Positions 23,961 to 34,856 of a stretch of 64,000 nt of DNA are shown here, piece by piece (positions within the stretch are counted from its first letter, which is position 1; the number at the start of each line of letters is the position of its first letter). The notes beneath the pieces were generated by a model that saw nothing but the letters and a program-made list of their open reading frames with translations, was not told the origin of the DNA and made no database searches. The position numbers and the translations under genes are program-made. The DNA comes from Malania oleifera (lineage: Eukaryota; Streptophyta; Magnoliopsida; Santalales; Ximeniaceae). The stretch covers positions 98,018,397-98,082,396 of the forward strand of contig NC_080423.1 in NCBI RefSeq assembly GCF_029873635.1, read 5' to 3'.

Positions 23961-25656
23961 ATTCCTAATGATGTTGAAGATGAAAATGAGGGGGAGCAAC
24001 AAGTTCAAGAGCAAGCTCAATTGAGAAGGTCTTCAAGAGAGCCAAGACCTTCATCTAAATGTCCATCAAGTGACTATGTTACTCTAATGGATCAAGGGGA
24101 ACCCGAAAGCTATCAAGAAGTCATGAACCATTAAAATAAAGTTGAATGGATGGAGGCTATGCAAGAGGAAATGAATTCCATAGTTGACAATCACACTTAT
24201 GATTTGGTTAAACTTCCTCTGGAAAGAAAGTTTTGAAAAATAAATGGGTGTTTAGGCTGAAAAATGATGGAAAGAATCTTCGGTACAAGGCTAGGCTTGT
24301 GGTAAAAGGCTTTGTTCAAAAAAAAGGAATTGACTTTGATGAAATATTCTCACCGATTGTAAAGATGTCATCTATTCGGGTTGTTCTTGGCATTGCAACA
24401 TACTTGAATTTAGAAGTTGAGCAACTAGATGTGAAAATCGCTTTCTTACATGATGACTTGGAAAATGAAATTTGCATGGAACAACCGAAAGGCTTCAAAG
24501 AAAAAGGAAAAGAGAATTTAGTGTACAAATTAAAGAAAAGTTTGTATGGGTTGAAGCAAGCACCAGGAGATGGTACAAGAAATTGGATTCTTTCATGATT
24601 GATCATGGTTACTCAAAAACCTCTTCGGATGATTGTGTGTTTGTGAAAAAATTTTCGGATGACACTTATATTATTCTCTTACTTTATGTTGATGATATGC
24701 TCATTGTAGGACATGACTTCTCCAAGATTGAAAAATTGAAGTTGGAGTTGAGCAAGTCTTTTGCTATGAAAGACTTGGGACTAACAAAACAAATTCTTGG
24801 CATGAGAATTGTTCGTGATCGTGAAAAAGGGCAAATTTGGTTGTCTCAAGAAAGTTACATTGAAAAAGTGCTTGAAAAGTTCAATATAGATAAAGCAAAA
24901 CCCGTTGGTTGCTCACTTGCTAGTCACTTCAAGTTTAGTTCAAAACAAAGTCCTACAAGTAAGAATGATTAGGAAGAGATGAAGAAAATTCCTTATACTT
25001 CGGCCGTTGGTTCCTTAATGTATGCAATGGTTTGCACAAGACCGGATTTAGCTTATGTTGCTGGAGTTGTTAGTCGGTTTCTCTCTAATCCAGGAAAGGA
25101 GCATTGGTTAGCGGTAAAATGGATTCTCCGATACCTTAGAGACACTTCAAAGGTGTGCTTGTGTTTTGGAAATGGTAAATCTACGCTCCATGGATTCACG
25201 AATGCTGACATGGTCGATGATGTAGATTCTAGAAAATCCACTTCAGGTTATTTGATGACTTTTGTAGGGGGAGCTGTGGCATGACAATCTTAATTATAGA
25301 AATGTGTTGCTCTATCTACTACGGAAGCCGAGTTTATTGCCATTACTGAAACTTGCAAAGAATTGCTTTGGTTAAAGAGATTCTTGAAAGAGTTGGGGAT
25401 GGAATAGGAAAGGTATGTTCTTTGTTGTGATAGCCAAAGTGCAATTCATTTGAGTAAGAATTCTATCTTCCATTCAAAGTCAAAACATATTGATGTTAGA
25501 TATCATTGGATTCGGGATGTGTTAAATAAGAAATTGTTGCAACTTGACAAAATTCACACTGATGATAATGGTTCGGATATGATGACAAAAGCATTGACTA
25601 GAGACAAGTATGTGAAGTGTCGAGTTTTGGTCGGATTGGTGGAGTCGTTCCCATAA
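23961..25656 (+). pseudogene. Copia-1 reverse transcriptase and RNase H remnant
   Basis: Linker RRSSREPRPSSKCP is followed by RT motifs KNKWVFRLKNDGKNLRYKAR, LVVKGFVQKKGIDFDEIFSP, LDVKIAFLHDDLENEI, YGLKQAP, and the polymerase site LLLYVDDMLIVGHD near 24676-24720. Frames break at about 24123 (TAA), 24230, 24575, 24970 (TAG). RNase H shows SRFLSNPGKEHW, then VDDVDSRKSTSGYL, a break at 25284, and STTEAEFIAITE and SKNSIFHSKSKHIDVRYHWI to the end. Gene order RT after integrase is Ty1/copia. Confidence 0.85.
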
Positions 25657-25657
25657 G

Positions 25658-25673
25658 TCGAGAGGGGAAGATT
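25658..25673 (+). other. Copia-1 polypurine tract
   Basis: GTCGAGAGGGGAAGATT-like purine-rich DNA abuts the 3' LTR; it is the usual plus-strand primer position. Confidence 0.75.
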
Positions 25674-26336
25674 TGTTGGGTATCCCTTCTTATGGGGCCC
25701 TTAACTTGAAAACTGCACCATTCTTTAATGTTGTAGGCTTCCCAGAGAAAAGAAACAGCTGCAGCACATTTTTTGAATTTAGGCACCAAGGTCTTACGCG
25801 CAGTGGCTGACCCTTCATCTCCTTTTTCTTTATTTCCATTTTTCCTGCTTGCTGCCATTTTTTGGACTCTCTGTTTTTCAATACTAGCTCCCAACGCCTA
25901 TAGCAGCCAACACTTGCAGCCAGCACCTGCAGCATGCCCATACCTGCGCCGATCATCTTCTCCACTGCAGCAACCTGTTGCTACCTTTATCTTCGTGTGT
26001 CTCCGGCTGCATATTATTAACAGCATATTGAGTTATTCTAGTTGTGCTCATTTTGGTTGGTTCTTTGGAGCTTTGTTCAGAATATTTGGTGAGGCATTTT
26101 TAACTTGCTACATTTGTTTATACACTCTTGTGTATTTGTAAGGCATATGTCTTTTGTATCCACTTTGTACAACATATTTGGTGATAGTGGATTTGAACCA
26201 CCGTGCCCCGTGGACGTACCTCAACATTTGAGGGAACCACGTTAAATTTCTTGTGTCTCAATTTTTTTATTGTTTGCATTACTCCATTGATTTACTTGTG
26301 GGAATTTGTTCGTATATATTATATTTTTTCCCAATA
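25674..26336 (+). repeat. Copia-1 3' LTR
   Basis: It is 663 bp, starts TGTTGGGTATCCC and ends CCCAATA before TSD CAATG. It lacks the duplicated CTCACGCGCA segment of the left LTR. Confidence 0.85.
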
Positions 26337-26341
26337 CAATG

Positions 26342-26933
26342 CTAGAAGATTAATTATTAGTGGAGCATCTTAGATGTGTTGCAAATATATAATCATCAAT
26401 ATTCGTGTTTAGAGGTTAGAATTAAGTGTGGTTAATTAAAATATACATAATGAAAGAAACTTTCACTTGGAAAATTATTCTTCTAGTGATGCTTTAGTAC
26501 TAAGGATCGCCAACACTTTATTTATTAACAATGCATATATAAAAAAAATACTCAAAAAAATGACTAATAGTGACTCTTTTATAGCTATGATACTTAAGAC
26601 ATATGAGAGTTGTCAAAGTCGGTTTAAATGTAGGTCAGATAATTACTAATACTCTAACACGTTACTTATATTTGTATTTATTTTATTTTTTAATTGATAA
26701 TGTACTCGTTATACATTCATTCATGTTTAGAATTTTTTTCGTTAATCTAAAGTGCACCCATCCTTAAAGTCATCCATAATTCTAAAAACACATGCATATT
26801 CATGTAGAATATTAAAGAAATCACATAAAAGCGAAGTTTGATGTGTATTACAAACCAAAATCACTAAGAAAAAAAAAAAGCATATCCACCATGTATGAAT
26901 TGTGTTAGAATCAACAAGCACCATTAAAACATT
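26342..26933. other. AT-rich DNA
   Basis: Nothing recognised. Confidence 0.55.
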
Positions 26934-27113
26934 CCAGTTGGGCACATCACAAGGTCAAGGGTTAAGAAGATCAAGGAAGCAATGCAAGAATTTGTGCAAT
27001 CCACTTAAGTCGAGTTTGCAAATTTATCGAATAAGACCCCAACATTCAGGATGGAGTTGAAAGAAGAAGAATTGGCTTTGATCCATGTGATACAAGCTAT
27101 AGGGGGGGCATAG
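26934..27113 (+). pseudogene. C-terminal tail of a Ty3/gypsy polyprotein
   Basis: A single frame of 60 codons with one stop (TAA 27006-27008) reads GHITRSRVKKIKEAMQEFVQ, then ELKEEELALIHVIQAIGG before TAG at 27111. This pattern (TRSR-x-KK plus KEEE...IHVIQA) is characteristic of the extreme C-terminus of plant gypsy polyproteins. A G-rich run at 27101-27108 directly follows, where the polypurine tract should be. No upstream pol is preserved. The assignment rests on remembered family pattern. Confidence 0.6.
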
Positions 27114-27421
27114 CCTAGTGGTTCTGTGTAGACTTTTTATTTCAATAAGTATAGGCGTGTGAGCCTATTTTATGTTTATTAGTCATAGGCTTTTAGGTTA
27201 CGTTATTTGAATTTGAATGGAGGGGTTTATAAATAGACTTGTAGCCATATTTTATTTTAAAAATTAATGTTTACACAAAATAAACAAAACAAGTTAACTT
27301 CAATATGGCTTATTCCAAGAAAGAAATATTGATGTCATCATACTAATTGAGAAATTTGCAAGTAAATAGCTAAAGATCAATGTTATTAATGTGATTTTAA
27401 TTTATGAAGTTTGGATAAAGT
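27114..27421 (+). mobile_element. LTR-like remnant after the gypsy tail, with TATA box
   Basis: TATAAATA stands at 27228-27235 about 115 bp beyond the polypurine-like run, as in an LTR U3 promoter. Copia-2 is inserted at 27421/27422, so the LTR may continue after 38366, but no second copy was found to define its ends. Confidence 0.4.
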
Positions 27422-28027
27422 TGTAAGAAAATTTTTATAAATATATTGCAACCAAAGATCTTCAATTATCATGAACTTCACATCAATTACTTTATGCGGA
27501 AAATAAATAAATCATAAACTGTAAACTTTATATACCGAAATTGGCCATATCAAACCTATCAAGAAGAACACCTAGAGAATCTGAATAAATTGTTTCTCCC
27601 ACTTCTCCTCTTTCTCTTTCCTTCATTCACCAGATCTATAAGATCTCCTGATGATTAGAGAAGTAGAGGCAGAGAGAGGACAATTCCTTTCTTCCTATCT
27701 TTTCTTTAATGCTAACACCACCATGTAGCTAACCCCTTAAAGCATAACTTGATGTATAGCATACCTTTATAGCTACACCCATAATAGTAGCTAATATATT
27801 TTATATATGTATATATATATATATATATTATATACATATATATCTATAATATTTATGTATAGGAATCCCTTCAAACTTCCACCATTAATTTCTCATATTA
27901 AATAAGCTAACCTTTTAGTTAACTTATACAACCATTAATTCATATCCATATCATATGGGACACATTCCCTATATGTGAGACCCACATCATTCATGTGGGA
28001 CATATCCTTTGGGATATAAATCCTACA
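27422..28027 (-). repeat. Copia-2 3' LTR
   Basis: 606 bp; near-identical to 37722-38361 apart from a shorter TA microsatellite (27808-27830) and scattered substitutions. GGGCCAAGTGGGAGAA (minus strand, 28028-28043) beside it is the polypurine tract. Confidence 0.9.
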
Positions 28028-28417
28028 TTCTCCCACTTGGCCCTTATGAATGATATTAATATGGATTAACAAATATCCATAATGTGCACAAAACATTAGC
28101 TTATTTATACTTTTCAATGAGATTAACATAATATCATAATCAAGCAACCCATTAGTACAAGTCATGGCGGTAAATATCATTAGAGCGACATCTTCCCTTC
28201 CATGTACCACAAAACTAATAAACCACTTAACTATGATCTATAATAGGAAGTTACCATACTGTCCCTTTAATGTCTTTGTCAAAGACCATTTCTGTTTAAC
28301 AGTGAACCATCTCTATAATCACGTGATTTATGGTAAACAAAAATAATGTTCAGAAACACTTTTATTGATATCATTATACATATTATAGAACAAAACATAA
28401 AGATCCACTATTGTACA

Positions 28418-29610
28418 TCAAGGATTACAACAAAGACCCATGTGATCAGCATGTTCTTTAAATGCCTTTGGTGTCAATCCTTTCGTTAAAGGATCTGCTA
28501 TCATGAGCTCAGTCCTTATATGTTCTATAAGTACTATCTGTTTCCGAACTTCCTCCTTAACGGCCAAATACTTGAGCTCCATATGCTTAGCGCCATTAGA
28601 GTATTTGTCGTTTTTGGAGAAAAAGACTGCTGCGGAATTATCACAATAAATTCTCAACGGCTTGGCTATACTGTCGACAATCCCAAGTCCTAAGATAAAG
28701 TTCTGCAACCACAAAGCCTGAATCATGGCCTCAAGGCACGCCAAAAATTCAGCTTCCATAGTAGATGCTGCTATAATAGTCTGTTTGGCGCTCTTCCAAG
28801 ATATTGCTCCTCCAGCTAACAGGAACAAATAGTCATACGTTGACTTACGACTATCAACGCATCCAGCAAAATCTGAGTCAGAGTAGCCAATCGCCTCCAA
28901 CTGATCTGTTCTCCTATATGTGAGCATACAGTGTCTGGTTCCTTTTAAGTACCTCAAGACTTTCTTTGTAGCTTTCCAATGCTCCATTCCGGGATTACTT
29001 TGGTACCTCCCAAGCATCCCAACTGCAAAACTAATATCTGGTCTCCTACAAGTCTGCACATACATCAAACTCCCATCAATAGATGTAAAAGGAATATTTT
29101 CCATATTTTTCTCTTTGAATTCATTCTGCGGACAATCTTTTAGACTAAACTTGTCCCCTTTACAAATAGGAGCAAGAGTTGGTTTACAATCAGCCATAAT
29201 AATTCATTTTCTAGAACTTTATTAATATATCCTTTCTGAGACAACCCTAACAATCCAAGTGATCTGTCTTGGAATATTTCAATTCCAATCACATAAGTTG
29301 CCTCACCCATATCTTTCATTTCAAAGTTCATAGAAAGAAATCTCTTTGTATCATTCAATAAGTCAAGATCATTACTGGCGAGTAAAATATCATCAACATA
29401 TAGAATCAGAAAGATAAACTTGCTCCCACTGACCTTTAGATATATACACTGATCAACAGTGTTTTTTTTAAAACCAAAGATCGTGATGGTATCATGAAAC
29501 TTAAAATACCATTGCCTGGAAGCTTGTTTAAGTCCATATATTGATTTCTTTAATTTGCAAACCATGTGCTCTTTTCGTTTAATCATTAAACCTTCAGGAA
29601 GATCCATATA
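28418..29610 (-). pseudogene. Copia-2 RT (C-terminal part) and RNase H remnant
   Basis: Minus-strand frame 29607-29140 shows KLKKSIYGLKQASRQWYFKF and the catalytic LILYVDDILLASND. A one-base shift near 29200 moves to the frame 29197-28418, which has MADCKPTLAPICKG, SLMYVQTCRRPDISFAVG, SNPGMEHWKATKKVLRYLKG, SDSDFAGCVDSRKSTYDYLF, STMEAEFLA and SKNDKYSNGAKHMELKYLAV. These are the RT palm and RNase H of Ty1/copia. The RNase H frame ends naturally at 28418, 390 bp from the LTR. Confidence 0.9.
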
Positions 29611-30665
29611 TACCTCTTCATCTAAATTCTCATTTAAAAAAAAGCAGTTTTCACATCCATTTGGTGTAACTCTAAATCAAAATGAGTCACCAAAGCCATA
29701 ATGATTCTAAGAGAGTCCTTTTTAGACATAGGAGAAAACGTCTCTTTATAATCAACACCTTCCCTCTGAGTGAAACCCTTTGCTACAAGACTAGCTTTAC
29801 ATCGTTCAATGTTGCCATTACAGTCGTTTTTGGTCTTAAAGACTCATTTACACCCAACTGTTTTAAATCCTTCATGCAAATCAACTATGTCCCAGACTTT
29901 CTTCTGTTCCATAGATTTCAACTTATCATTTATGGCATTGATCCACTTTTCAGAATCATCACTTTCAATGGCTTGTGAAAACGTAACTAGATCCTTACTA
30001 GTTCCTAAATCATAATCAGCCTCTTGCAGATATACTGAATAATCATCAGAAATAGCTGGTTTCCTTGCTCTTTGAGATCTCCTTAATGCTATTTCTTGTG
30101 ATTGTTCTGCAATTGGCTCGATGGTGACATTTTCATTACCAAGTGATACATCATTAGACTGTGGTTCAGTGTTATCATGCCTTTCAACAACTAAAGGAAC
30201 AACAATGTCTATTAAAGGTCTAGATATCGGTAAAGGAATCTAAATTTCTTTAATGACCACATTTCGCGATATATCACTCCCACTGATTTCACCATTTTCA
30301 AGGAACTTTGCATTACCAGATTCAACTATTCTCATGCTATGATTAGGACAGTAAAACCTATGTCCTTTAGACTTTTTTGGGTATCCAATAAAATACCCAC
30401 TCACAGTCCTTGAATCCAATTTCCTTTCATTTGGATTATAGACTCTAATCTCTGTTGGACAACCCCAAACATGAAAGTGCCTTAAACTCGGTTTCCTTCC
30501 CGTCCACAGTTCAAAAGGAGTTTTGTGAATTGCCTTACTAGGAATCCGATTTAGCACATACACTGTTGTTTTAAGGGTTTCCATCCATAATGAAATGGGT
30601 ACTGAGAAATTACTCAACATACTCCTAACCATTTCTATAAGAGTACGATTCCGCCTTTCAGCCAC
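29611..30665 (-). pseudogene. Copia-2 integrase C-terminus to RT start
   Basis: Frame 30665-30240 has AERRNRTLIEMVRSMLSNFS (catalytic Glu helix), VYVLNRIPSKAIHKTPFELW and FHVWGCPTEIRVYNPNERKL. It is separated from the upstream frame only by TAG in place of Gln at 30672. After the TAG at 30240 the linker continues and RT begins around 29860 with a TGA in GCK*VFKTK (Trp expected). One T is missing from an eight-T run at about 29636-29645, shifting the frame before LNENLDEEVYMDLPEG. Confidence 0.8.
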
Positions 30666-30671
30666 ACCATT

Positions 30672-31535
30672 CTACTGAGGCATACCAGGCATTGTGTATT
30701 GAGCACAAATACCATGTTGTTCTAGGAATTTAGCAAATGGTCCTGGACATTGTTTTATGCCATCATACCTACCATAATACTCACCACCTCTGTCAAATCT
30801 AATGATTTTCACTTTCCTATCTAATTGTCGCTCCACTTCAGCAACATATGCCTTTAAAGAATCTATTGCTTGAGACTTTTCATGCAACAAGTAGATATAG
30901 CCACATTGTGAAAAATCATCAATAAAGGTGATAAAATACTTTTCTCCACCTAAAGATGGTGAGTCAAAAGGCCCACATACATCAGTATGAACAACTTCTA
31001 GTAGATTCTTACTTCTTGTGGTTCCTTTCTTTGTATGTTTAGTTTGCTTTCCTTTAATACAATTAATACATACATCGAAATCAGTAAAATCAAGGTTCGT
31101 GAGAACCCCATCCTTTACCAATTTCTCCATTCTTTCCCTAGATATATGACCCAGTATTTTATGCCACAAGAAAGAGGAATTCTCATTTATTCTACTACGC
31201 TTAGTTCCAATATTATGATGCAGAGTGAGGAGTGTTTCAACAAACTTTTCATTAAGATTAAATTTATACAACCCCTCATACAAAATACCAGAGCCAACAC
31301 ATAAGTCACCTTTCATAATACGGAAACTTTTATGTTCAAAATACAAACCATAACCGTCATTGTCTAATCTAGACATGGAAATTAAGTTACTAGAAATATT
31401 TGGAACATACAAAGTATCAAACAGGTCTAAACAATGACCCGATTGAAGATACAACCAAACAGTCCCAACACCCATAACTGGCACTTGATTTCCATTCCCC
31501 AAGACTATCATGTGTTCATTTTCCTTTACACTCTA
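30672..31535 (-). pseudogene. Copia-2 integrase N-terminal and core remnant
   Basis: Reads SNLISMSRLDNDGYGLYFEH, LWHKILGHISRERMEKL and CINCIKGKQTKHTKKGTTRS (HHCC zinc domain), VVHTDVCGPFDSPSLGGEKY (first catalytic Asp), VKIIRFDRGGEYYGRYDGIK (second Asp; S-D-R-G is changed to F-D-R-G). In-frame TAG codons at both ends separate it from gag-protease and from the next integrase part, but the frame is the same throughout. Confidence 0.85.
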
Positions 31536-32489
31536 GATCGTAAGGTATCCCTGCATCGAATTGAAAACATGAACAGTAGAACTAGAGTCAATCCACCAAG
31601 TGTTAGAAGGAACTTGTGTCATGTTTGGTTCGAAACATACATAAGCTAAAGGCTTACCTTTCTTTTCGAACCATGCTTTACGTTTCGGGCAATTTTTCTT
31701 TAAATGCCCATAGCCATGACAAAAGTAACACTTGGGACCATAATGTTCCTGCCTACGAGCCTCACCACCATACGAAGTACTCGCCACCTTCAATGAATCT
31801 TTCTTTTTCTTTAAACCTTTCTTTATTTTCTTTCCTTTACTTCCAGCTGCGTGACTTATGACATTTACTGAATGTTGTCCCTGTTGTTTGAGTCTTGCCT
31901 CTTCTTGAACTAACATGCTTGCCAATTCATTCACATTCCATTTTTCTTTAATTGTGTTATAGTGAATCTGAAAAGGCCCGTACTGAGGAGGCAAAGAGTT
32001 CAAAATAAATTGAACAAGGAGGTTTTTTTTATTAACATTTATTCCCAAAGTATTAAGTCTAGCAGCCAGATTAGACATTTCTAGGACATGTTCATTCATT
32101 CCTTTGCTACCATCAAATTTCATTGTGGTTAGTTCAGCCATCAACCTTCCTGCAAGGGACTTATCAGCTGAATGAAATCTATCTTCCATTGCCTTAAGAT
32201 ATTCATTTGTGTTATCTGGTTGAGGGAGTGTTGATTTAATATTATTTTCTATACACATTCGCATAAACATCATACTTAATCTGTTCGACCTTTCCTATGA
32301 CTTATACAAAACTTGCTGTTCCGAACTACTGGTTTCAATAATAGCAGCCGGTTTATCCATTCGCAGAGCTAAGTCTAGATCTAGAACACCAAAGTGAAAC
32401 TGAATTTGTTCATTCCAGTCAGAGAAATTTGTCCCATTAAAGATTGGAACAGAAGAAGTCAGAGAATGCAATGAAACAGGAACAGACAC
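31536..32489 (-). pseudogene. Copia-2 gag and protease remnant
   Basis: Gag starts at ATG 32487-32489 (MSVPVSLHSLTSSVPIFNGT then NFSDWNEQIQFHFG). A TAG at 32295-32297 splits it; the same frame continues through LPPQYGPFQIHYNTIKEKWN to a zinc knuckle CYFCHGYGHLKKNC near 31720. The protease site reads WWIDSSSTVHVF, where D-S-G is expected, so the catalytic Asp remains but Gly is changed to Ser. Confidence 0.85.
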
Positions 32490-33371
32490 TGCAATAACAT
32501 AAAATGCTCACTACATTAAAGCTTTGAGTTTAGAACATTTCATTAGTAAATTGTGTTCAATCTTTGGATCAACTTATGCAATATACTAATCCTTACACTT
32601 ACTGGTAATTTTCATTCATCAAGACATAATTGATAACCTTTATAAAGTTTGATTGGTCTGTCACCTTTGGGCAAGCATCCCAATCTCACCATCATTCATT
32701 AATTATCCTGATTAAATCAATGACTATTTGAAAGTTAGTGCACCTTTGGGCCAACCATAATATTCAAATAATCATTCTGTAATAATTTTTGCAAGATTAT
32801 ATCTTAATACAATGTTTATAATTTTTCTTAACGAAATCACTTTGGTGATAACAAGCTAATCATAATATAAACATTTAATGACTTCATACTCAGCAAAATT
32901 AATCCAAGTTCAAAGCAGATAATTAATTTCTCACAATGACAATTTTACTTGGATTAATATTTTATTTTATTTTATGTAAAATCTGGCAGCCCATGAATTA
33001 AAAAACACTGCAGCCCGTATATTAAAAAAAAACTTACAGCCACTGCCAGCCCATGTATTAAAAACAGGCAGCCCATGTATTAAAAACAGCAACCCATGTA
33101 TTAAAAAAAAAAAAACTGCAACCCGTACATTTAAAAACTGGCAGCCCATATATTCAAAAACTGACAGTCCATACATTTAAAAACTGGCAACCCATACATT
33201 AAAAATAGTAGCCAATGTATTAAAAAACTGCAGCCCATGTATTAAAAACTGCAGCCCAATATTCATCTCAAAATACCAATCCATAATATACAACAGATAA
33301 TCAATTCCCCAATATAAAAATTTTACTAACTTACTTTCATGTAAAATTCCCTAACTTATGCATGTATAATA
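32490..33371 (-). other. Copia-2 untranslated leader
   Basis: Non-coding in the element's sense strand. It contains the minisatellite at 32985-33260 and otherwise AT-rich DNA with scattered CACCTTTGGGC phrases (32660-32750). The short minus-strand frames over the repeat are artefacts of its period. Confidence 0.6.
32985..33260. repeat. ~21 bp minisatellite in the Copia-2 leader
   Basis: Twelve or so imperfect copies of GCAGCCCATGTATTAAAAAC run head to tail, with variation in the A-run length and TG/CA transitions. Confidence 0.8.
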
Positions 33372-34856
33372 TGTAAAGACCCGAAAAATTTTAAAAAAAA
33401 TTAAAATAATTTGAAAAAATAAATAAATAAAAAAAATAACAGACAAATAAATAAAAGGAATGACGTGGGAAAAGAAAAAAAATAAAATTGAAATTAAAGA
33501 AATTAAATTAAATTAAGATAAATTAAATAATTAAATAATTAGTTGTTAAATTAAATATTATTGTATTGGATTTAAAAATAATAATAATTAAAATAAGATA
33601 TATATGTAAAGTTAAGAATCTGACAGAAGAGAAGAAAGAAAGAAGAAAGAAGAAGGAAGAAGAAGGAAGAAAGAAGAAGAAGGAAGAAAGAAGAAGAAAC
33701 AAGAAAGAGAAGAGTCAGAGCTGCACGCCCCCTCCCCCCTCTGAAAATATTTCTTGCAAGTGCGCCAGCCACCTTCATCTCCGTCTCTCTTCTTCTCTCA
33801 ATTATTCGGCGAGTTTGTGACGGATCGGGAAACGGAAGGTGCCGTTAGAATCCTGGTTCCGCTGCCGACATTTCTACCTGAGCATATTTTTCATGGGAAC
33901 GGCTTAGGCACTGCTCATGGAGAAAGGTAATTTTTTTCCATTTTCTCAATTTCGCCGTTAATATGTGGTTAAATCGATGAACGGACACCACCACGGGGTC
34001 TTAGTCATCGTCACCGTCATTTTGATGTAGGTAATTTGTCAATTGGAGTTTTCTAGACCCTACTCCAAAGTGAGAGTGAGATTTGAAAATTTGGCTAAAT
34101 TTAAGAGATAATTATTTATTGGGTATTTAAAGGTCTAGGAAGTATTAAATTAATATTTTATTCAGGAATAATTTATTGGAATTAGGAATTTAATTTTAGG
34201 GTCCAGGTGAGCGCCGCAGGTATTTTTCGGAGTCCTTGTTGGCGTAGTTCAAGAAACCAGGTAAGGGGAAAAATATATATTAAATCAAATTGTTATGAAT
34301 TTAATGAAAAAATAAATTGTGTTATATGTACGTGTATATGTTTCAGTATGGGTAAAATGCCAACTGTTTAAATTATATTTTTTTTTCGAGTTTAGGGCTA
34401 TTTATTAGCTATGTATGTGTGAAAATGAACTGATGAAAGTAAAAAAATATTTTCAGAATATTTATGTAAGACATAAAAGGTATTTTTAGTATATAAACAT
34501 TAAATATTGGTTGGCTTATTTTACAGGCAATGTATGAATTTTACTATTAAATTGTGTGGTATGAGAATCTGTGCAAATATATGTTAAATATATGAGATGC
34601 AGGCTAAGTAAGTAAAACCATGAAAATAAAATATGATATGGACAATGTTGCCTATGTGTGTTAATGCAGCCATGTAAACAGTTGAAAAATACTGGGTAAA
34701 CAGCTAAAATATGCTGGGTAAAACAGTTAAGAGTAGCTGGGTAAATGTGTCACAACTAAAAGTGGCTGGGTAAATGTGAAACAGGTGAAAGTAGTTGGGT
34801 AAATGTATAACAGTTGAAAGATGCTGGGTAAAACAGCTGAAAGATGCTGGATAATC

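Larger units (their letters stand above)
20938..26336 (+). mobile_element. Copia-1: Ty1/copia retrotransposon with both LTRs, TSD CAATG
   Basis: LTRs lie at 20938-21613 and 25674-26336 and start TGTTGGGTGTCCCTTC or TGTTGGGTATCCCTTC. A perfect 5 bp TSD CAATG flanks the element (20933-20937 and 26337-26341). A PBS follows the left LTR and a purine tract GAGAGGGGAAG precedes the right LTR. The domain order gag, protease, integrase, reverse transcriptase, RNase H defines Ty1/copia. The coding region carries many stops and frameshifts. The LTR pair differs by scattered substitutions and an extra CTCACGCGCAAGGT repeat in the left copy (about 21057-21083), so the insertion is not very recent. Confidence 0.9.
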
